DNA from: Lacicoccus qingdaonensis
GTDB lineage: Bacteria; Bacillota; Bacilli; Staphylococcales; Salinicoccaceae
Reading direction: 5' to 3'
Length of the DNA: 64,000 nucleotides
NCBI RefSeq assembly: GCF_900101075.1
Contig: NZ_FNFY01000008.1
Span: 11,181-75,180, forward strand
Under the pieces are notes generated by a model that was given only the letters and a program-made list of their open reading frames with translations, was not told where the DNA came from and searched no databases. A program made the position numbers and the translations under genes. Positions within the stretch are counted from its first letter, which is position 1. Each line of letters opens with the position of its first letter. Below are positions 1-7,991 of this stretch, piece after piece.

Positions 1-36
1 TAACGGACCGTCCCGAGAGGCGGGATGAGCCGTTAG
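1..36. repeat. Single copy of the 41-bp hairpin repeat (family A)
   Basis: This is one imperfect palindrome, with arms starting TAACGG and ending CCGTTA, an inner stem TCCCG/CGGGA and a five-base loop. About 13 of 15 positions pair. It matches the units of the tandem arrays at 6905-7110 and 16921-17203. It lies downstream of the fabI terminator at the window edge, so further copies may precede it. Confidence 0.8.
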
Positions 37-93
37 GATTCTAGAACACTCCCATCACGCGCCGCAAACTCAGGGATGCGCCCGCCCGTACAC

Positions 94-137
94 AAAAAAA
101 CCGGCAGCCGCTCGAAAACGAGTGCGCTGCCGGTCTT
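94..137 (-). terminator. Intrinsic terminator of fabI
   Basis: Stem CCGGCAGC/GCTGCCGG with an inner CTCG/CGAG stem. On the minus strand it is followed by a run of seven T. It lies 20 bases beyond the fabI stop codon. Confidence 0.85.
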
Positions 138-156
138 TATTTTCATATAAATAAGA

Positions 157-924
157 TTATGCTGTAATGTTTGCGCCGGAGTCACAGTGGATGATTTCGC
201 CTGTGATGCCGGAAGCGAGGTCGCTGAGCAGGAATGCCACCGTGTTGCCGACTTCAAGCTGGTCGACGTTGCGCTTAAGCGGTGCGCGTTCTTCGATTTC
301 TTTCAGGATCGACTTGAATTCGCCGACTGCTGATGAGCTCAGTGTACGGATCGGGCCTGCGGAAACTGCGTTCACGCGGTAGCCGTCTGCACCGAGATCG
401 AGTGCCAGGTAACGCACGCTGGAGTCAAGTGCCGCTTTAGCCACACCCATGACGTTGTAGTTCGGCATTGCACGTTCGCCGCCGAGGTAAGTCATCGTGA
501 CCAGGCTCGCACCTTCGTTGAATGCAGTCTTCGCGTGTTTCGCAACGATTGCAAGCGAGTATGCACTGACATCCAGCGCAAGCGCGAAGCCTTCTCTTGA
601 AGTCTCGCTGTAGCCGCCTTTAAGCTCGTCCTTGTTCGCATATGCGATCGCATGGAGGACACCGTCGATGCCGCCGGTCTTCTCTTTGATTTCAGTGAAT
701 GCACGCTCGACCTCTTCGTCTTTGGACACGTCACACTCAACGATCACATCATGGTCGCCTTCAAGGTCGACGAGAAGTTTATCCAGCTCTTTGCGGAAAC
801 GCTCGTTTAAAATCGTGAACACAAGGTTTGCACCCATCGCGTCCAGCGCACGCGCCGCGCCCCATGCGATACTGCGCTTGTTCGCCACGCCCATAATGAC
901 ATAAGTCTTGCCTTTTAAATTCAT
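157..924 (-). CDS. fabI: Enoyl-[acyl-carrier-protein] reductase FabI
   Basis: NAD(P)H-dependent reduction of trans-2-enoyl-ACP, the last step of each round of type II fatty acid elongation; cytosolic. The 255-residue length matches staphylococcal FabI. The short-chain dehydrogenase fold shows the N-terminal cofactor motif GVANKRSIAWG and the catalytic pair Tyr156-x6-Lys163, with the second active-site Tyr at 146. An in-frame upstream ATG exists at 945, but AAAGGAGA lies just upstream of the ATG at 924, which starts the conserved MNLKGKTY. The gene is monocistronic: it has its own terminator, and a FapR-type operator lies about 45 bases upstream of the start. FabI is the target of triclosan in the family. 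Confidence 0.97.
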   Translation of the reverse strand: MNLKGKTYVIMGVANKRSIAWGAARALDAMGANLVFTILNERFRKELDKLLVDLEGDHDVIVECDVSKDEEVERAFTEIKEKTGGIDGVLHAIAYANKDELKGGYSETSREGFALALDVSAYSLAIVAKHAKTAFNEGASLVTMTYLGGERAMPNYNVMGVAKAALDSSVRYLALDLGADGYRVNAVSAGPIRTLSSSAVGEFKSILKEIEERAPLKRNVDQLEVGNTVAFLLSDLASGITGEIIHCDSGANITA

Positions 925-967
925 GGTAAAATCTCCTTTATCCATATAAATGATTTTATCGTGTGTT

Positions 968-986
968 ATTAGTACCTACTACTAAT
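968..986 (-). promoter_or_regulatory. FapR operator upstream of fabI
   Basis: ATTAGTACCTACTACTAAT is a near-perfect palindrome that fits the known FapR box of Bacillus and Staphylococcus. FapR represses fatty-acid and phospholipid genes and is released by malonyl-CoA. A second site precedes fabH in this window. Confidence 0.85.
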
Positions 987-1039
987 TTACTAATAATGAC
1001 CTCAAATTGCAACAAATAATACATTCAGTATGTCATAAA

Positions 1040-1065
1040 AATAAAACCATCATAATCGTGATGGT
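1040..1065 (-). terminator. Terminator of the relQ-nadK-mgtE operon
   Basis: Stem ACCATCA/TGATGGT followed on the minus strand by TTTTATTTTT, directly after the mgtE stop. It separates mgtE from the fabI transcription unit. Confidence 0.65.
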
Positions 1066-1073
1066 AATCTCCA

Positions 1074-2450
1074 TTACGCAAGGAGCGATGCCATAAACAT
1101 GTTCGCAAGCGCAAAATATATTAATAGGCTGATGATATCATTTGCGGTCGTGATGAACGGACCGCTGGCGATTGCCGGGTCGATGCCCACCTTATCCATT
1201 AAGAGCGGTACAATCGTACCGATCAGCGTGGCCACTGTCATTGAAGCGACAAGGCTCAGGCAGACGATGATGCCGAGGATCGGTTCCTGATACATCATCA
1301 AAATGACGACAAATATCGTGATGCCGCACGCAAGGCCAGTCAAAAAGCCTGAACCGATTTCGCGTCCGGCCAGTTTCATCTTGCTTGATTCTTTTATTTC
1401 TCCGGTGGAAATACCACGGACCGCAACGGCCAGTGACTGTGTGCCTGTGTTACCCGCCATTCCGGAAATGAGCGGTATGAAGGCGCTGAGCAGTACGACT
1501 TGTGCCAGAGTGTCTTCGAAAACTGACAGCATGGCGGCCGTGATCATTCCCATGAATGTCAAACCGATCAGCCACGGCAGTCTTTTTTTCGCCGTTTCAA
1601 GTGCTGTGTCCGTCGTCTTCTCGGTATCACTCATACCGGCAAGTCTTGAGTAGTCTTCGCCCGCCTCTTCATCGATGACGTCCATGATGTCATCGGCCGT
1701 GATGATACCGACGAGATGGTCCTGGTAGTCGAGTACCGGCAGCGCAAGGAAGTCGTAGTCCCGCATGATCTGTGCGACTTCTTCCTGGTCGTCGGAGACG
1801 AGGACCGATACGACACGTTCGTTCATGATGTCGCCGATGTATTCGTCATCATCCGCAATGATGAGTTCACGGAGGGACATGATGCCGGCGAGCTTTCTTT
1901 CCTCATCGACGATGAACACATAGTAGATCGTCTCGGACGTCGGTGCGACTTCTTTCAGATGGCGCATCGCTTCCCGGACGGTCATGAGGGATGTCAGGCT
2001 GACGAATTCCGTCGTCATGATACCGCCGGCCGTATCTTCCTCGTAGTTCAGAAGGCCGCGGATTTCTTTTGCATCCTGTTTGTCCATCAGTGCTAAAAAT
2101 GTCGTGACTTTCGCTTTCGGCAGCTGGTTTAAAATATCGACCGAGTTATCGTACTGCATTTTCCCGATCATTTCTGCCGCATAGCGTGAATCCATCTGGT
2201 CGAACAATTCATCATAATCTTCTTCGTCAATTTCCAGGTTATCGAAGAATAATGATGCTTCTTCCGGCGACAGGACATGATACAAGAGATCTTTGTCCGC
2301 TTCACTTAAGCTCACATAAAATTCACTCTGCTCATAAGTATGGAGGGCGAGGAAGTCTTCCCTGAAGCCGTCAATATCATTTTCTCTCAGCTGGGTGAGC
2401 AATGCTTCATGTTCAATTTCCACTTCAGTTCTTTCTTCTATATCCGGCAT
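1074..2450 (-). CDS. mgtE: Magnesium transporter MgtE
   Basis: Mg2+-gated magnesium channel/transporter of the cytoplasmic membrane, 458 residues. An N-terminal helical MgtE_N domain (about 25-130) is followed by a CBS pair (about 135-255, with EDTAGGIMTTEF and LALPVLD). Five membrane helices from about 285 end in GIDPAIASGPFITTANDI, which carries the conserved pore aspartate. A GTG at 2462 opens the frame earlier, but the ribosome site AGGTGG fits the ATG at 2450. It is the last gene of relQ-nadK-mgtE, 21 bases after nadK. No M-box riboswitch fits in that gap, so Mg2+ control is expected at the protein level. Confidence 0.95.
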   Translation of the reverse strand: MPDIEERTEVEIEHEALLTQLRENDIDGFREDFLALHTYEQSEFYVSLSEADKDLLYHVLSPEEASLFFDNLEIDEEDYDELFDQMDSRYAAEMIGKMQYDNSVDILNQLPKAKVTTFLALMDKQDAKEIRGLLNYEEDTAGGIMTTEFVSLTSLMTVREAMRHLKEVAPTSETIYYVFIVDEERKLAGIMSLRELIIADDDEYIGDIMNERVVSVLVSDDQEEVAQIMRDYDFLALPVLDYQDHLVGIITADDIMDVIDEEAGEDYSRLAGMSDTEKTTDTALETAKKRLPWLIGLTFMGMITAAMLSVFEDTLAQVVLLSAFIPLISGMAGNTGTQSLAVAVRGISTGEIKESSKMKLAGREIGSGFLTGLACGITIFVVILMMYQEPILGIIVCLSLVASMTVATLIGTIVPLLMDKVGIDPAIASGPFITTANDIISLLIYFALANMFMASLLA

Positions 2451-2471
2451 TCTGCCCACCACCTAAATTTG

Positions 2472-3275
2472 TTAGTTTCTATCTGAAATAAAGGAATCAT
2501 GGACCCTTTTCCAAAATGGAAACGGTCTGAACCTTGCGAATTTAACTTTCTCATCCGCCACTCTGAACTGGATCTGACGCACACCTTTATGTACAAGATT
2601 GATGTGGTCGACGGTCATCTTATAGATTTCGCTGTTCACCGGATTCACCTGTGTCGTATGGTGTTTCGGCAGCACAAGCGGTGAACCGACGGTTCTGAAT
2701 ACGCTGTTGTTGATTGACGCGATTTCCGTCAGCTGCAGCGCCTCGATGGACGGATGTATAATCGCGCCGCCGAGGGCTTTATTATAAGCGGTCGAACCGG
2801 ACGGGGTCGACACACAGATGCCGTCACCGCGGAAGCGCTCGAAATGCTGGTTGCGGATATCGATATCGGACACGAGCGTCGTGCCGTCGTCCGTTCTTAA
2901 AGTGGATTCATTCAGTGCGAGATATCTCGACTCCGCGCCGAACTTCTCGTAAGTGATGATGATTTCAAGCAGCGGATATTCAATCAGCTGGTATTCATCG
3001 TTCTGGATCGAGATGATCAGCCGCTCCACTTCGTGCGGCAGCCAGTCTGCGTAGAACCCGAGGTGCCCGGTGTGGACACCGACAAACGAGGCAGCGTCCA
3101 ACAGGTGCTGGTAGCGGTGAAATGCCTGCAGCAATGTACCGTCGCCGCCGACTGAAATCACCATTTCGGGCGCAGTTTCATCGTATTCCATCTTCATCTC
3201 CGCCATATAATTCACCATGCGGTCTTTCAATGCATTCGATTTAGTGTCACCTTTCGACACAATGACAAACTTCAT
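2472..3275 (-). CDS. nadK: NAD kinase
   Basis: Phosphorylates NAD+ to NADP+ in the cytosol. The 267 residues carry the GGDGT nucleotide motif at 43-47, the NEST motif at 122-125 and the glycine/serine-rich substrate loop [15 protein letters not shown] at about 150-164, all family hallmarks. The start is an ATG behind AGGTGGGATG. It lies 23 bases after relQ and 21 before mgtE, matching the yjbM-ppnK-mgtE arrangement of related Firmicutes. Confidence 0.97.
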   Translation of the reverse strand: MKFVIVSKGDTKSNALKDRMVNYMAEMKMEYDETAPEMVISVGGDGTLLQAFHRYQHLLDAASFVGVHTGHLGFYADWLPHEVERLIISIQNDEYQLIEYPLLEIIITYEKFGAESRYLALNESTLRTDDGTTLVSDIDIRNQHFERFRGDGICVSTPSGSTAYNKALGGAIIHPSIEALQLTEIASINNSVFRTVGSPLVLPKHHTTQVNPVNSEIYKMTVDHINLVHKGVRQIQFRVADEKVKFARFRPFPFWKRVHDSFISDRN

Positions 3276-3298
3276 GACATCCCACCTAATCTGCTCAT

Positions 3299-3919
3299 TT
3301 ATATATTGCGTTTTTTCGAATAGTATTTCTGCGCATCCTGTATTTCTTCTCTGATCTGGGACATTTCCTCGTCCAACAGGAATGCCGCTTCTGCAGCATT
3401 CTGCAGCCTTCTTCTGATTTCCGGCGGATATTCGCCCGAATATTTATAGTTTAATGTATGTTCGATCGTCGCCCAGAAATTCATTGCGAGCGTCCGGATC
3501 TGGATTTCAGCAAGTATGCTGACCGGGCCGTCGATCGATTCCACCGGATACTCGATGATCAGGTGATACGAACGGTAGCCGCTCTCTTTCGTGTTTTCCA
3601 CATAATCACGCTCTTCGACGACTTTCATATCCGAACGCTTCCGGATATGATCGCAGATCAGTTCGATATCGTCGACGAACTGGCACATGATACGTATGCC
3701 TGCGATATCGTACATTTCTTCCCGCAGCCTGTCATACGGTATGTTGCGCGTACTTGCCTTTTCAATGATGCTCTGCACAGGTTTGACACGTGTCGTGACA
3801 AATTCCACCGGCGAGTATTTACGGTTCAGCTGATAATCTTTACGGATTCCCTTAAGTTTAATCTTCAGTTCTTCGACTGATTGTTGATAGGGCGCAAGAA
3901 ATTCATCCCATCCATCCAT
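3299..3919 (-). CDS. relQ: Small alarmone synthetase RelQ (GTP pyrophosphokinase)
   Basis: Transfers pyrophosphate from ATP to GTP or GDP to make (p)ppGpp. At 206 residues it has only the synthetase domain, with no hydrolase, TGS or ACT domain. Visible motifs are DIAGIRI (71-77), GYRSYH (114-119) and the EIQIRT strand (about 138-143) followed by the helix [13 protein letters not shown]. It equals YjbM/SAS1 of Bacillus and RelQ of Staphylococcus by order: first gene of relQ-nadK-mgtE, divergent from yjbK. GGAGG precedes the ATG. Related enzymes form tetramers and respond to cell-wall stress; that is family knowledge, not seen here. Confidence 0.93.
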   Translation of the reverse strand: MDGWDEFLAPYQQSVEELKIKLKGIRKDYQLNRKYSPVEFVTTRVKPVQSIIEKASTRNIPYDRLREEMYDIAGIRIMCQFVDDIELICDHIRKRSDMKVVEERDYVENTKESGYRSYHLIIEYPVESIDGPVSILAEIQIRTLAMNFWATIEHTLNYKYSGEYPPEIRRRLQNAAEAAFLLDEEMSQIREEIQDAQKYYSKKRNI

Positions 3920-4161
3920 CTAAACGCCTCCAGTTATATCTCTTTTAGTTCAAGTGGTGCCGTGTTCACACCTTTATGGTTATTCCTTCATTTTTTATTA
4001 TTTCCCGGGTCATTCCTGCAGCGTTCTGAATCCCCTTCAGTATAACATTTCATGATGTTTTCTTCATGTGTTCCCCTGTAGCGGAGGTGTTTTTGCCCGC
4101 TGTTGACGCATTTTATTTTACCATAACACTGCTGCTTTGATAATCTCTTAAATCTGTTTAC

Positions 4162-4190
4162 TTTACAGTCCATTTTAAATTTTAGATAAT
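4162..4190 (+). promoter_or_regulatory. Predicted sigma-A promoter of yjbK-yjbI-spxH
   Basis: -35 TTTACA and -10 GATAAT with a 17-base spacer. The predicted transcript starts next to the AAGGAG ribosome site of yjbK, so the leader would be very short. The rest of the 292-base relQ/yjbK divergent gap shows nothing else clear. Confidence 0.45.
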
Positions 4191-4211
4191 ATGTATTAAG
4201 GAGTTGAGACA

Positions 4212-4796
4212 ATGCCGGAGTTAGAAATTGAATTTAAAAATTTATTGACTGCAGATGAGCATCACACTTTATACCACACTTTCTTCAAGACTGAGGAAAA
4301 GCAGTCCCTGCTCAACTATTACATAGATACAGAAAATCTGGATCTCAGAAAAAATACGCTGCTTCTCAGAATCCGTGTGACAGCAGGTGAGCAGATGATG
4401 ACTTTGAAAGCACCGACTGAAAAAGGGATTTTGGAATTCAATGCCGAGGTCGATTACGATTTGAGTACGGCCCGGAAAATGTCACACGATGACCTTCCTG
4501 AAATCATTACCCATGAACTGAAAACGAGAAACATCGATGTTGATGATTTAATCATATATGGCAGCCTGACGACCGAACGTTTTGAAACGGGTTATAAAGA
4601 CGGTCTGCTCGTGCTCGACCAGAGCTCTTTTCTCGGTACACAGGATTTTGAAATCGAATATGAAGTCACAGACTACGATCAGGGTGAAACGCGATTTGAC
4701 AACCTGCTCGAATCATATAAAATTGAACGCCGTCCGGAAATGACGAAGAGTGAACGCTTTTATCAGGTCTTAAGGAAAGAAAAGGATGAGTCTTAA
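4212..4796 (+). CDS. yjbK: CYTH-domain protein (YjbK family)
   Basis: Triphosphate tunnel metalloenzyme fold, 194 residues. The N-terminal ExExK signature is visible in ELEIEFK (residues 3-9), with charged strands typical of the tunnel (LLLRIRV, TLKAPTEKG, FEIEYEV). Members bind inorganic triphosphate or nucleotide triphosphates with divalent metal; the substrate of YjbK proteins is not certain. AAGGAG lies 8 bases before the ATG. Its stop codon overlaps the next ATG by one base (TAATG), so translation with yjbI is coupled. It is divergent to relQ, as in Bacillus and staphylococci. Confidence 0.85.
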   Translation: MPELEIEFKNLLTADEHHTLYHTFFKTEEKQSLLNYYIDTENLDLRKNTLLLRIRVTAGEQMMTLKAPTEKGILEFNAEVDYDLSTARKMSHDDLPEIITHELKTRNIDVDDLIIYGSLTTERFETGYKDGLLVLDQSSFLGTQDFEIEYEVTDYDQGETRFDNLLESYKIERRPEMTKSERFYQVLRKEKDES

Positions 4797-5182
4797 TGGT
4801 CAAGAAGAACCCGCTGTCAAACCCATATAAAGCCATCGGTACAGAGAAATTATTTGAAATGATCGACCGTTTCTACTACTATGTTGAACGTGATGACCGG
4901 ATCAACTATTTGTTTCCGGGAGATTTTAAAGAGACAGCCTTCAAACAAAAGCTGTTTCAAGTCCAGTTTCTGGGCGGACCGAACTTGTATATCCAGGAAT
5001 ACGGCCACCCGATGATGAAGGCGCGCCATATGCCGTTCGTCATTACGCCGTATGCGAAAGAGGCATGGCTTGAGAATATGTACCAGGCGATGCTTGATGT
5101 GGATATTCCTGAAGAGCTGCGCGACTTTTTATTTCAAAGATATACGATGACAGCGAACCATATGGTGAATACACCGGACTAA
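4796..5182 (+). CDS. yjbI: Truncated hemoglobin, group II (YjbI type)
   Basis: A 128-residue 2-on-2 globin binding heme in the cytosol. The heme-pocket tyrosines lie in the FYYYV segment (about 26-30), the proximal histidine is His78 in RHMPF, and Trp91 (helix G) marks group II. Proposed family roles are O2/NO chemistry or thiol-stress protection near SpxH; the role here is inferred only from position. It is co-translated with yjbK and lies 39 bases before spxH. Confidence 0.9.
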   Translation: MVKKNPLSNPYKAIGTEKLFEMIDRFYYYVERDDRINYLFPGDFKETAFKQKLFQVQFLGGPNLYIQEYGHPMMKARHMPFVITPYAKEAWLENMYQAMLDVDIPEELRDFLFQRYTMTANHMVNTPD

Positions 5183-5221
5183 ATTACAGTCAAGTGTGAT
5201 TATGAGTAAGGAGGAGCTTCG

Positions 5222-6019
5222 ATGGACCGTATGACACAGGAATGGCCGACGGTGCAGCCGACCGATCAGAAGGTTGAGATATTCTATTTCTTCGACCCGT
5301 TTTCCGAACAGTGCCGTGAAATGGAACCGATCATCAACAAACTGATCATCGAATACCGCGGATATGTCACCATTCAAAAGATACTTGCCCCGTCTCTGAC
5401 AGTTTTGACAAAATGTCAGGCACAGTCAACCTCAGACCATGATAATCTCGCACTTGCCTACAAAGCAGCGGAAGTACAGGGCCGTAACAAGGCACGTGCA
5501 TTCATGCGATATATTTTAAACCGTATCATGCCGACAAAAAGCATCTGCACTTACGATCACATGTATAAAAGTGCAAAGCTTGCCGGTTTGGACGTACAAA
5601 GCTTTTTCGAAGAAATAAACTCCAGTACTGTTAAAAGCATGCTGAAACGGGATCTGGCGGTGTATCGTGAAATGGATATTGAGTCACTCCCGTCGATGGT
5701 GTTCTTCAGCGGCGATATACATTCTGAAGGCATCAAAGTGGAAGGTGTATACCCGTATCATATTTTCACATATATCATCAATGAGCTGCTCGAACTTGAG
5801 ATAGAGAAACGACCGCTGCCGAGCATTTATGATTACATCGAATCATTTGAAGTCGTGAGCTTCCATGAGCTGAAAACCGTCTTCGAATGGCGTACGGGCC
5901 TGCTTTTGAATGAACTGAAGAAACTGAGGCTGCAGCGTCTGATCGAGGAAGTAACGACGGATGAAGCAACGTATTATCAAATACGCGGCGGCACCCGGGT
6001 GCTGAATAACGTGCAGTGA
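5222..6019 (+). CDS. spxH: SpxH (YjbH), ClpXP adaptor for Spx
   Basis: A 265-residue DsbA/thioredoxin-like adaptor that delivers the regulator Spx to ClpXP in the family. The N-terminal thioredoxin-like strand FYFFDPF is followed by SEQC (28-31) where a CxxC would be expected, so the first cysteine position is serine. The C-terminal half (about 190-265) resembles a winged-helix-like region rich in Leu and Arg. GGAGG precedes the ATG. It is third in yjbK-yjbI-spxH. Its substrate gene spxA lies about 9 kb away in the same window. Confidence 0.88.
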   Translation: MDRMTQEWPTVQPTDQKVEIFYFFDPFSEQCREMEPIINKLIIEYRGYVTIQKILAPSLTVLTKCQAQSTSDHDNLALAYKAAEVQGRNKARAFMRYILNRIMPTKSICTYDHMYKSAKLAGLDVQSFFEEINSSTVKSMLKRDLAVYREMDIESLPSMVFFSGDIHSEGIKVEGVYPYHIFTYIINELLELEIEKRPLPSIYDYIESFEVVSFHELKTVFEWRTGLLLNELKKLRLQRLIEEVTTDEATYYQIRGGTRVLNNVQ

Positions 6020-6117
6020 AAGGCGTGTGCGATGGACTCGGTCGTTGGATGATGTGAGCGCACCGCCGGTCGGTTTTTATTTTTTAAAAGATTTTTAAGT
6101 ACTATATAATTTTTAAG

Positions 6118-6155
6118 CCTGCTGAGTGGCGTTTTGCCGCTTGGCGGGTTTTTTT
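6118..6155 (+). terminator. Hairpin with T-run between spxH and the Crp/Fnr gene
   Basis: Imperfect 13-base arms (CCTGCTGAGTGGC and GCCGCTTGGCGGG) around a GTTTT loop, followed by seven T. It is the likely terminator of yjbK-yjbI-spxH. A TATAAT at 6105-6110 lies just upstream, so it could also sit at the very start of the Crp/Fnr transcript. Confidence 0.65.
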
Positions 6156-6207
6156 GGTCATCAGTGTTAATATTAGGGTAAGGATTTTTTTAAAGGAGGA
6201 GAGAAGG

Positions 6208-6885
6208 TTGCTGGCAGAATATTTATCATCCATGAAGATATTTGAGGCTTTGACGGACTCGGAGATTGCGTCGCTTGCCGGTATTGCGCTCCACAGGAAT
6301 GTTGAGAAGAATGCGCATTTGTTTCATATGAGCGAGGAGATGACGAGCTTTTTTTTCGTGGTCAAGGGGAATGTGAAGATTTACAGAATCGATGAGGAGG
6401 GCCGTGAGCAGATCATCAATTTTTTCGGTGAGCGGGAGATGTTTCCGCATCATGCGATTTTCAGGGCGGATCCTTATCCTGCGAGTGCGATGACGACGGA
6501 GCAGTCTGAAATCATTGTTATCGATAAGCGTGAGTTCGAGGATCTCGTCAGGCGCCAGCCGGATATTGCGGTGAAATTGTTCAAGTACATCGGTGAGATC
6601 ATCATCGACCTACAGCACAGGCTGCAGGAGAAAATATTGAAGCCGACCGATGAGCAGGTGCTTTTGCTGATCCGCCGCCTCGCCCATGCCCACGGGCTCG
6701 TGCTTGGTGACGGGCGGCGTGAGATTACGCTGAAGCTGACGAAGCAGGAAATGGCCAGCATGATCGGGCTGACCCGCGAAACTGTGAGCCGCAATATTTC
6801 GATGTTCCGGAAAATCGGCATCATTGATATTGACGGTGCCGGCCGGATGATTGTGGATCTGGAAGAGCTGGAGACATACTTGTGA
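6208..6885 (+). CDS. Crp/Fnr-family transcriptional regulator without cysteines
   Basis: 225 residues. An N-terminal cyclic-nucleotide-binding-like beta roll (about 10-120) leads through a dimer helix to a C-terminal Crp-type helix-turn-helix (about 168-195: KQEMASMIGLTRETVSRNI) with the E-xx-SR pattern of Fnr-like readers. No cysteine occurs, so an Fnr iron-sulfur sensor is excluded. ArcR- or DNR-like regulators share this feature. The start is TTG, chosen because AAAGGAGG lies 8 bases before it; an upstream in-frame ATG at 6154 lacks a ribosome site. It faces the heme-copper operon convergently, and a Crp-type site lies at that operon's promoter (11044-11059), so control of that operon is inferred. 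Confidence 0.88.
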   Translation: MLAEYLSSMKIFEALTDSEIASLAGIALHRNVEKNAHLFHMSEEMTSFFFVVKGNVKIYRIDEEGREQIINFFGEREMFPHHAIFRADPYPASAMTTEQSEIIVIDKREFEDLVRRQPDIAVKLFKYIGEIIIDLQHRLQEKILKPTDEQVLLLIRRLAHAHGLVLGDGRREITLKLTKQEMASMIGLTRETVSRNISMFRKIGIIDIDGAGRMIVDLEELETYL

Positions 6886-6904
6886 TTGGGTTGGAGTTGG
6901 TTTG

Positions 6905-7110
6905 GCGTTTAACAGACCGGCCCGGGAAGCGGGATGAACCGTTAGGCGTTTAACAGACCGTCCCGGGAAGCGGGATGAACCGTTGGGCGTTTAACAGACC
7001 GTCCCGGGAAGCGGGATGAACCGTTGGGCGTTTATCGGACCGTCCCGGGAAGCGAGATGAACCGTTGGGCGTTTATCGGACCGTCCCGGGAAGCGGAATG
7101 AACCGTTAGG
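6905..7110. repeat. Tandem array A1: five copies of a 41-bp hairpin repeat
   Basis: Units begin GCGTTTA at 6905, 6946, 6987, 7028 and 7069, exactly 41 bases apart. Each contains GACCGTCCCGGGAAGCGGGA with inner stem TCCCG/CGGGA and partial outer pairing to AACCGTT. Copies differ at only a few positions. The array fills the junction between the converging Crp/Fnr gene and the oxidoreductase operon. The remaining bases up to 7311 are AT-rich and show nothing clear. Confidence 0.95.
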
Positions 7111-7311
7111 CTATTTAATATCGCGACTGACAAACTTTTAGTTAGTGTACTTAAATAAGCATTTTTTTGTTAATTGGTTCATATTTAAGTTAAAATTAAT
7201 TTGAATCATTTCATATCTCTCCTAACAATGTTGGTCTGGTCACTGCATTGTACGACAGAGTATGATTTGACTCTTTTTTCTTTATTACATAATTATATGG
7301 ACATAATCCTC

Positions 7312-7345
7312 CTATCGGCCAAACCACTCCTCACTTGGCCGGTAG
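7312..7345. repeat. Hairpin element (family D), copy 1
   Basis: Arms CTATCGGCCAA and TTGGCCGGTAG pair almost perfectly around ACCACTCCTCAC. Related copies occur at 17220-17251 and 54807-54836, sharing the CGGC..AAC..ACTCC..GGCCG..TAG layout. Confidence 0.65.
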
Positions 7346-7379
7346 AGGCGTCACCCACCATACATTTGAACATAAAGCA

Positions 7380-7412
7380 CCCGCATATCTTCAAATAGAT
7401 ATGCGGGTTCAA
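7380..7412. terminator. Bidirectional terminator downstream of the oxidoreductase operon
   Basis: Perfect 11-base stem CCCGCATATCT/AGATATGCGGG around TCAAAT. The T-run (TTCAATTTTT) lies on the plus strand; on the minus strand the hairpin sits directly after the last gene of the operon. Confidence 0.7.
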
Positions 7413-7415
7413 TTT

Positions 7416-7991
7416 TTATGCTTCCGAATCATCCCCGAAGTACTGGCTCTGATCGGTGAAGAGCACTAATAAAATGTACATCACGATACATAGTACAAAG
7501 AATGCGAATCCCCAGCCGACTGTTTGCTGGTCGATCATCAAGTAGTTGTTGCACAGTGTGCTCTCGGAAAATATATATAGATATGTCATGACCGAGAATA
7601 TGACCATCAAAATCATGAACACGACAATTTCGAATGTCTGGGACATCTTCTTCCAGCTGTCCCTGAGGGGCACACCGGCGAGAAACGGCAGCGACACAAA
7701 TTTCCAAAGCTCGACAAACCATATTTCGAGTGCTTCGTCCATCGTCCGCGGGAGCATCCAGTAGAGCAGGATGACCAGGAACAGAACGACGCCGGGCAGG
7801 CCGGTTTTATTATACTTATCAAATACGCCGCCGAAATGTTTTTGGAAGAACGGTGCCATCAGGAGTCCTGAAACGAACAGCAGCAGCATCTGCATATGCA
7901 TATGGAATGCCATGACCGACTCGAGCAGATCTCTGACGGGCGGCAGGGCGAGGAATAACAATAATGCTAACCCGTACCAGAATTGTTTCAC
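7416..7991 (-). CDS. Multi-pass membrane protein of the heme-copper operon
   Basis: 191 residues with about five or six hydrophobic segments and an acidic C-terminal tail; family not recognised with certainty. A methionine/histidine-rich stretch, AFHMHMQM (about 28-35), lies at a membrane boundary. It could bind copper or heme, which would suit an assembly factor, but this is inference. The GTG start overlaps the sco stop (GTGA, 4 bases), so the two are translationally coupled. It is the last gene of IIa-II-I-sco-this gene and ends at a strong hairpin. Confidence 0.75.
   Translation of the reverse strand: MKQFWYGLALLLFLALPPVRDLLESVMAFHMHMQMLLLFVSGLLMAPFFQKHFGGVFDKYNKTGLPGVVLFLVILLYWMLPRTMDEALEIWFVELWKFVSLPFLAGVPLRDSWKKMSQTFEIVVFMILMVIFSVMTYLYIFSESTLCNNYLMIDQQTVGWGFAFFVLCIVMYILLVLFTDQSQYFGDDSEA

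Noticed and set aside
2451-2471. M-box magnesium riboswitch before mgtE
   Set aside because: The nadK-mgtE gap is about 21 bases, too short for the riboswitch, and none is seen upstream of relQ.
6208-6885. Oxygen-sensing Fnr
   Set aside because: The protein has no cysteine at all, so it cannot hold the iron-sulfur cluster of Fnr.
6905-7110. CRISPR array
   Set aside because: The 41-bp units are contiguous copies with no unique spacers, and no cas genes are present.
7201-7398. 65-codon plus-strand ORF in the convergent gap
   Set aside because: TTG start without a ribosome site; it spans the family D hairpin and the terminator.
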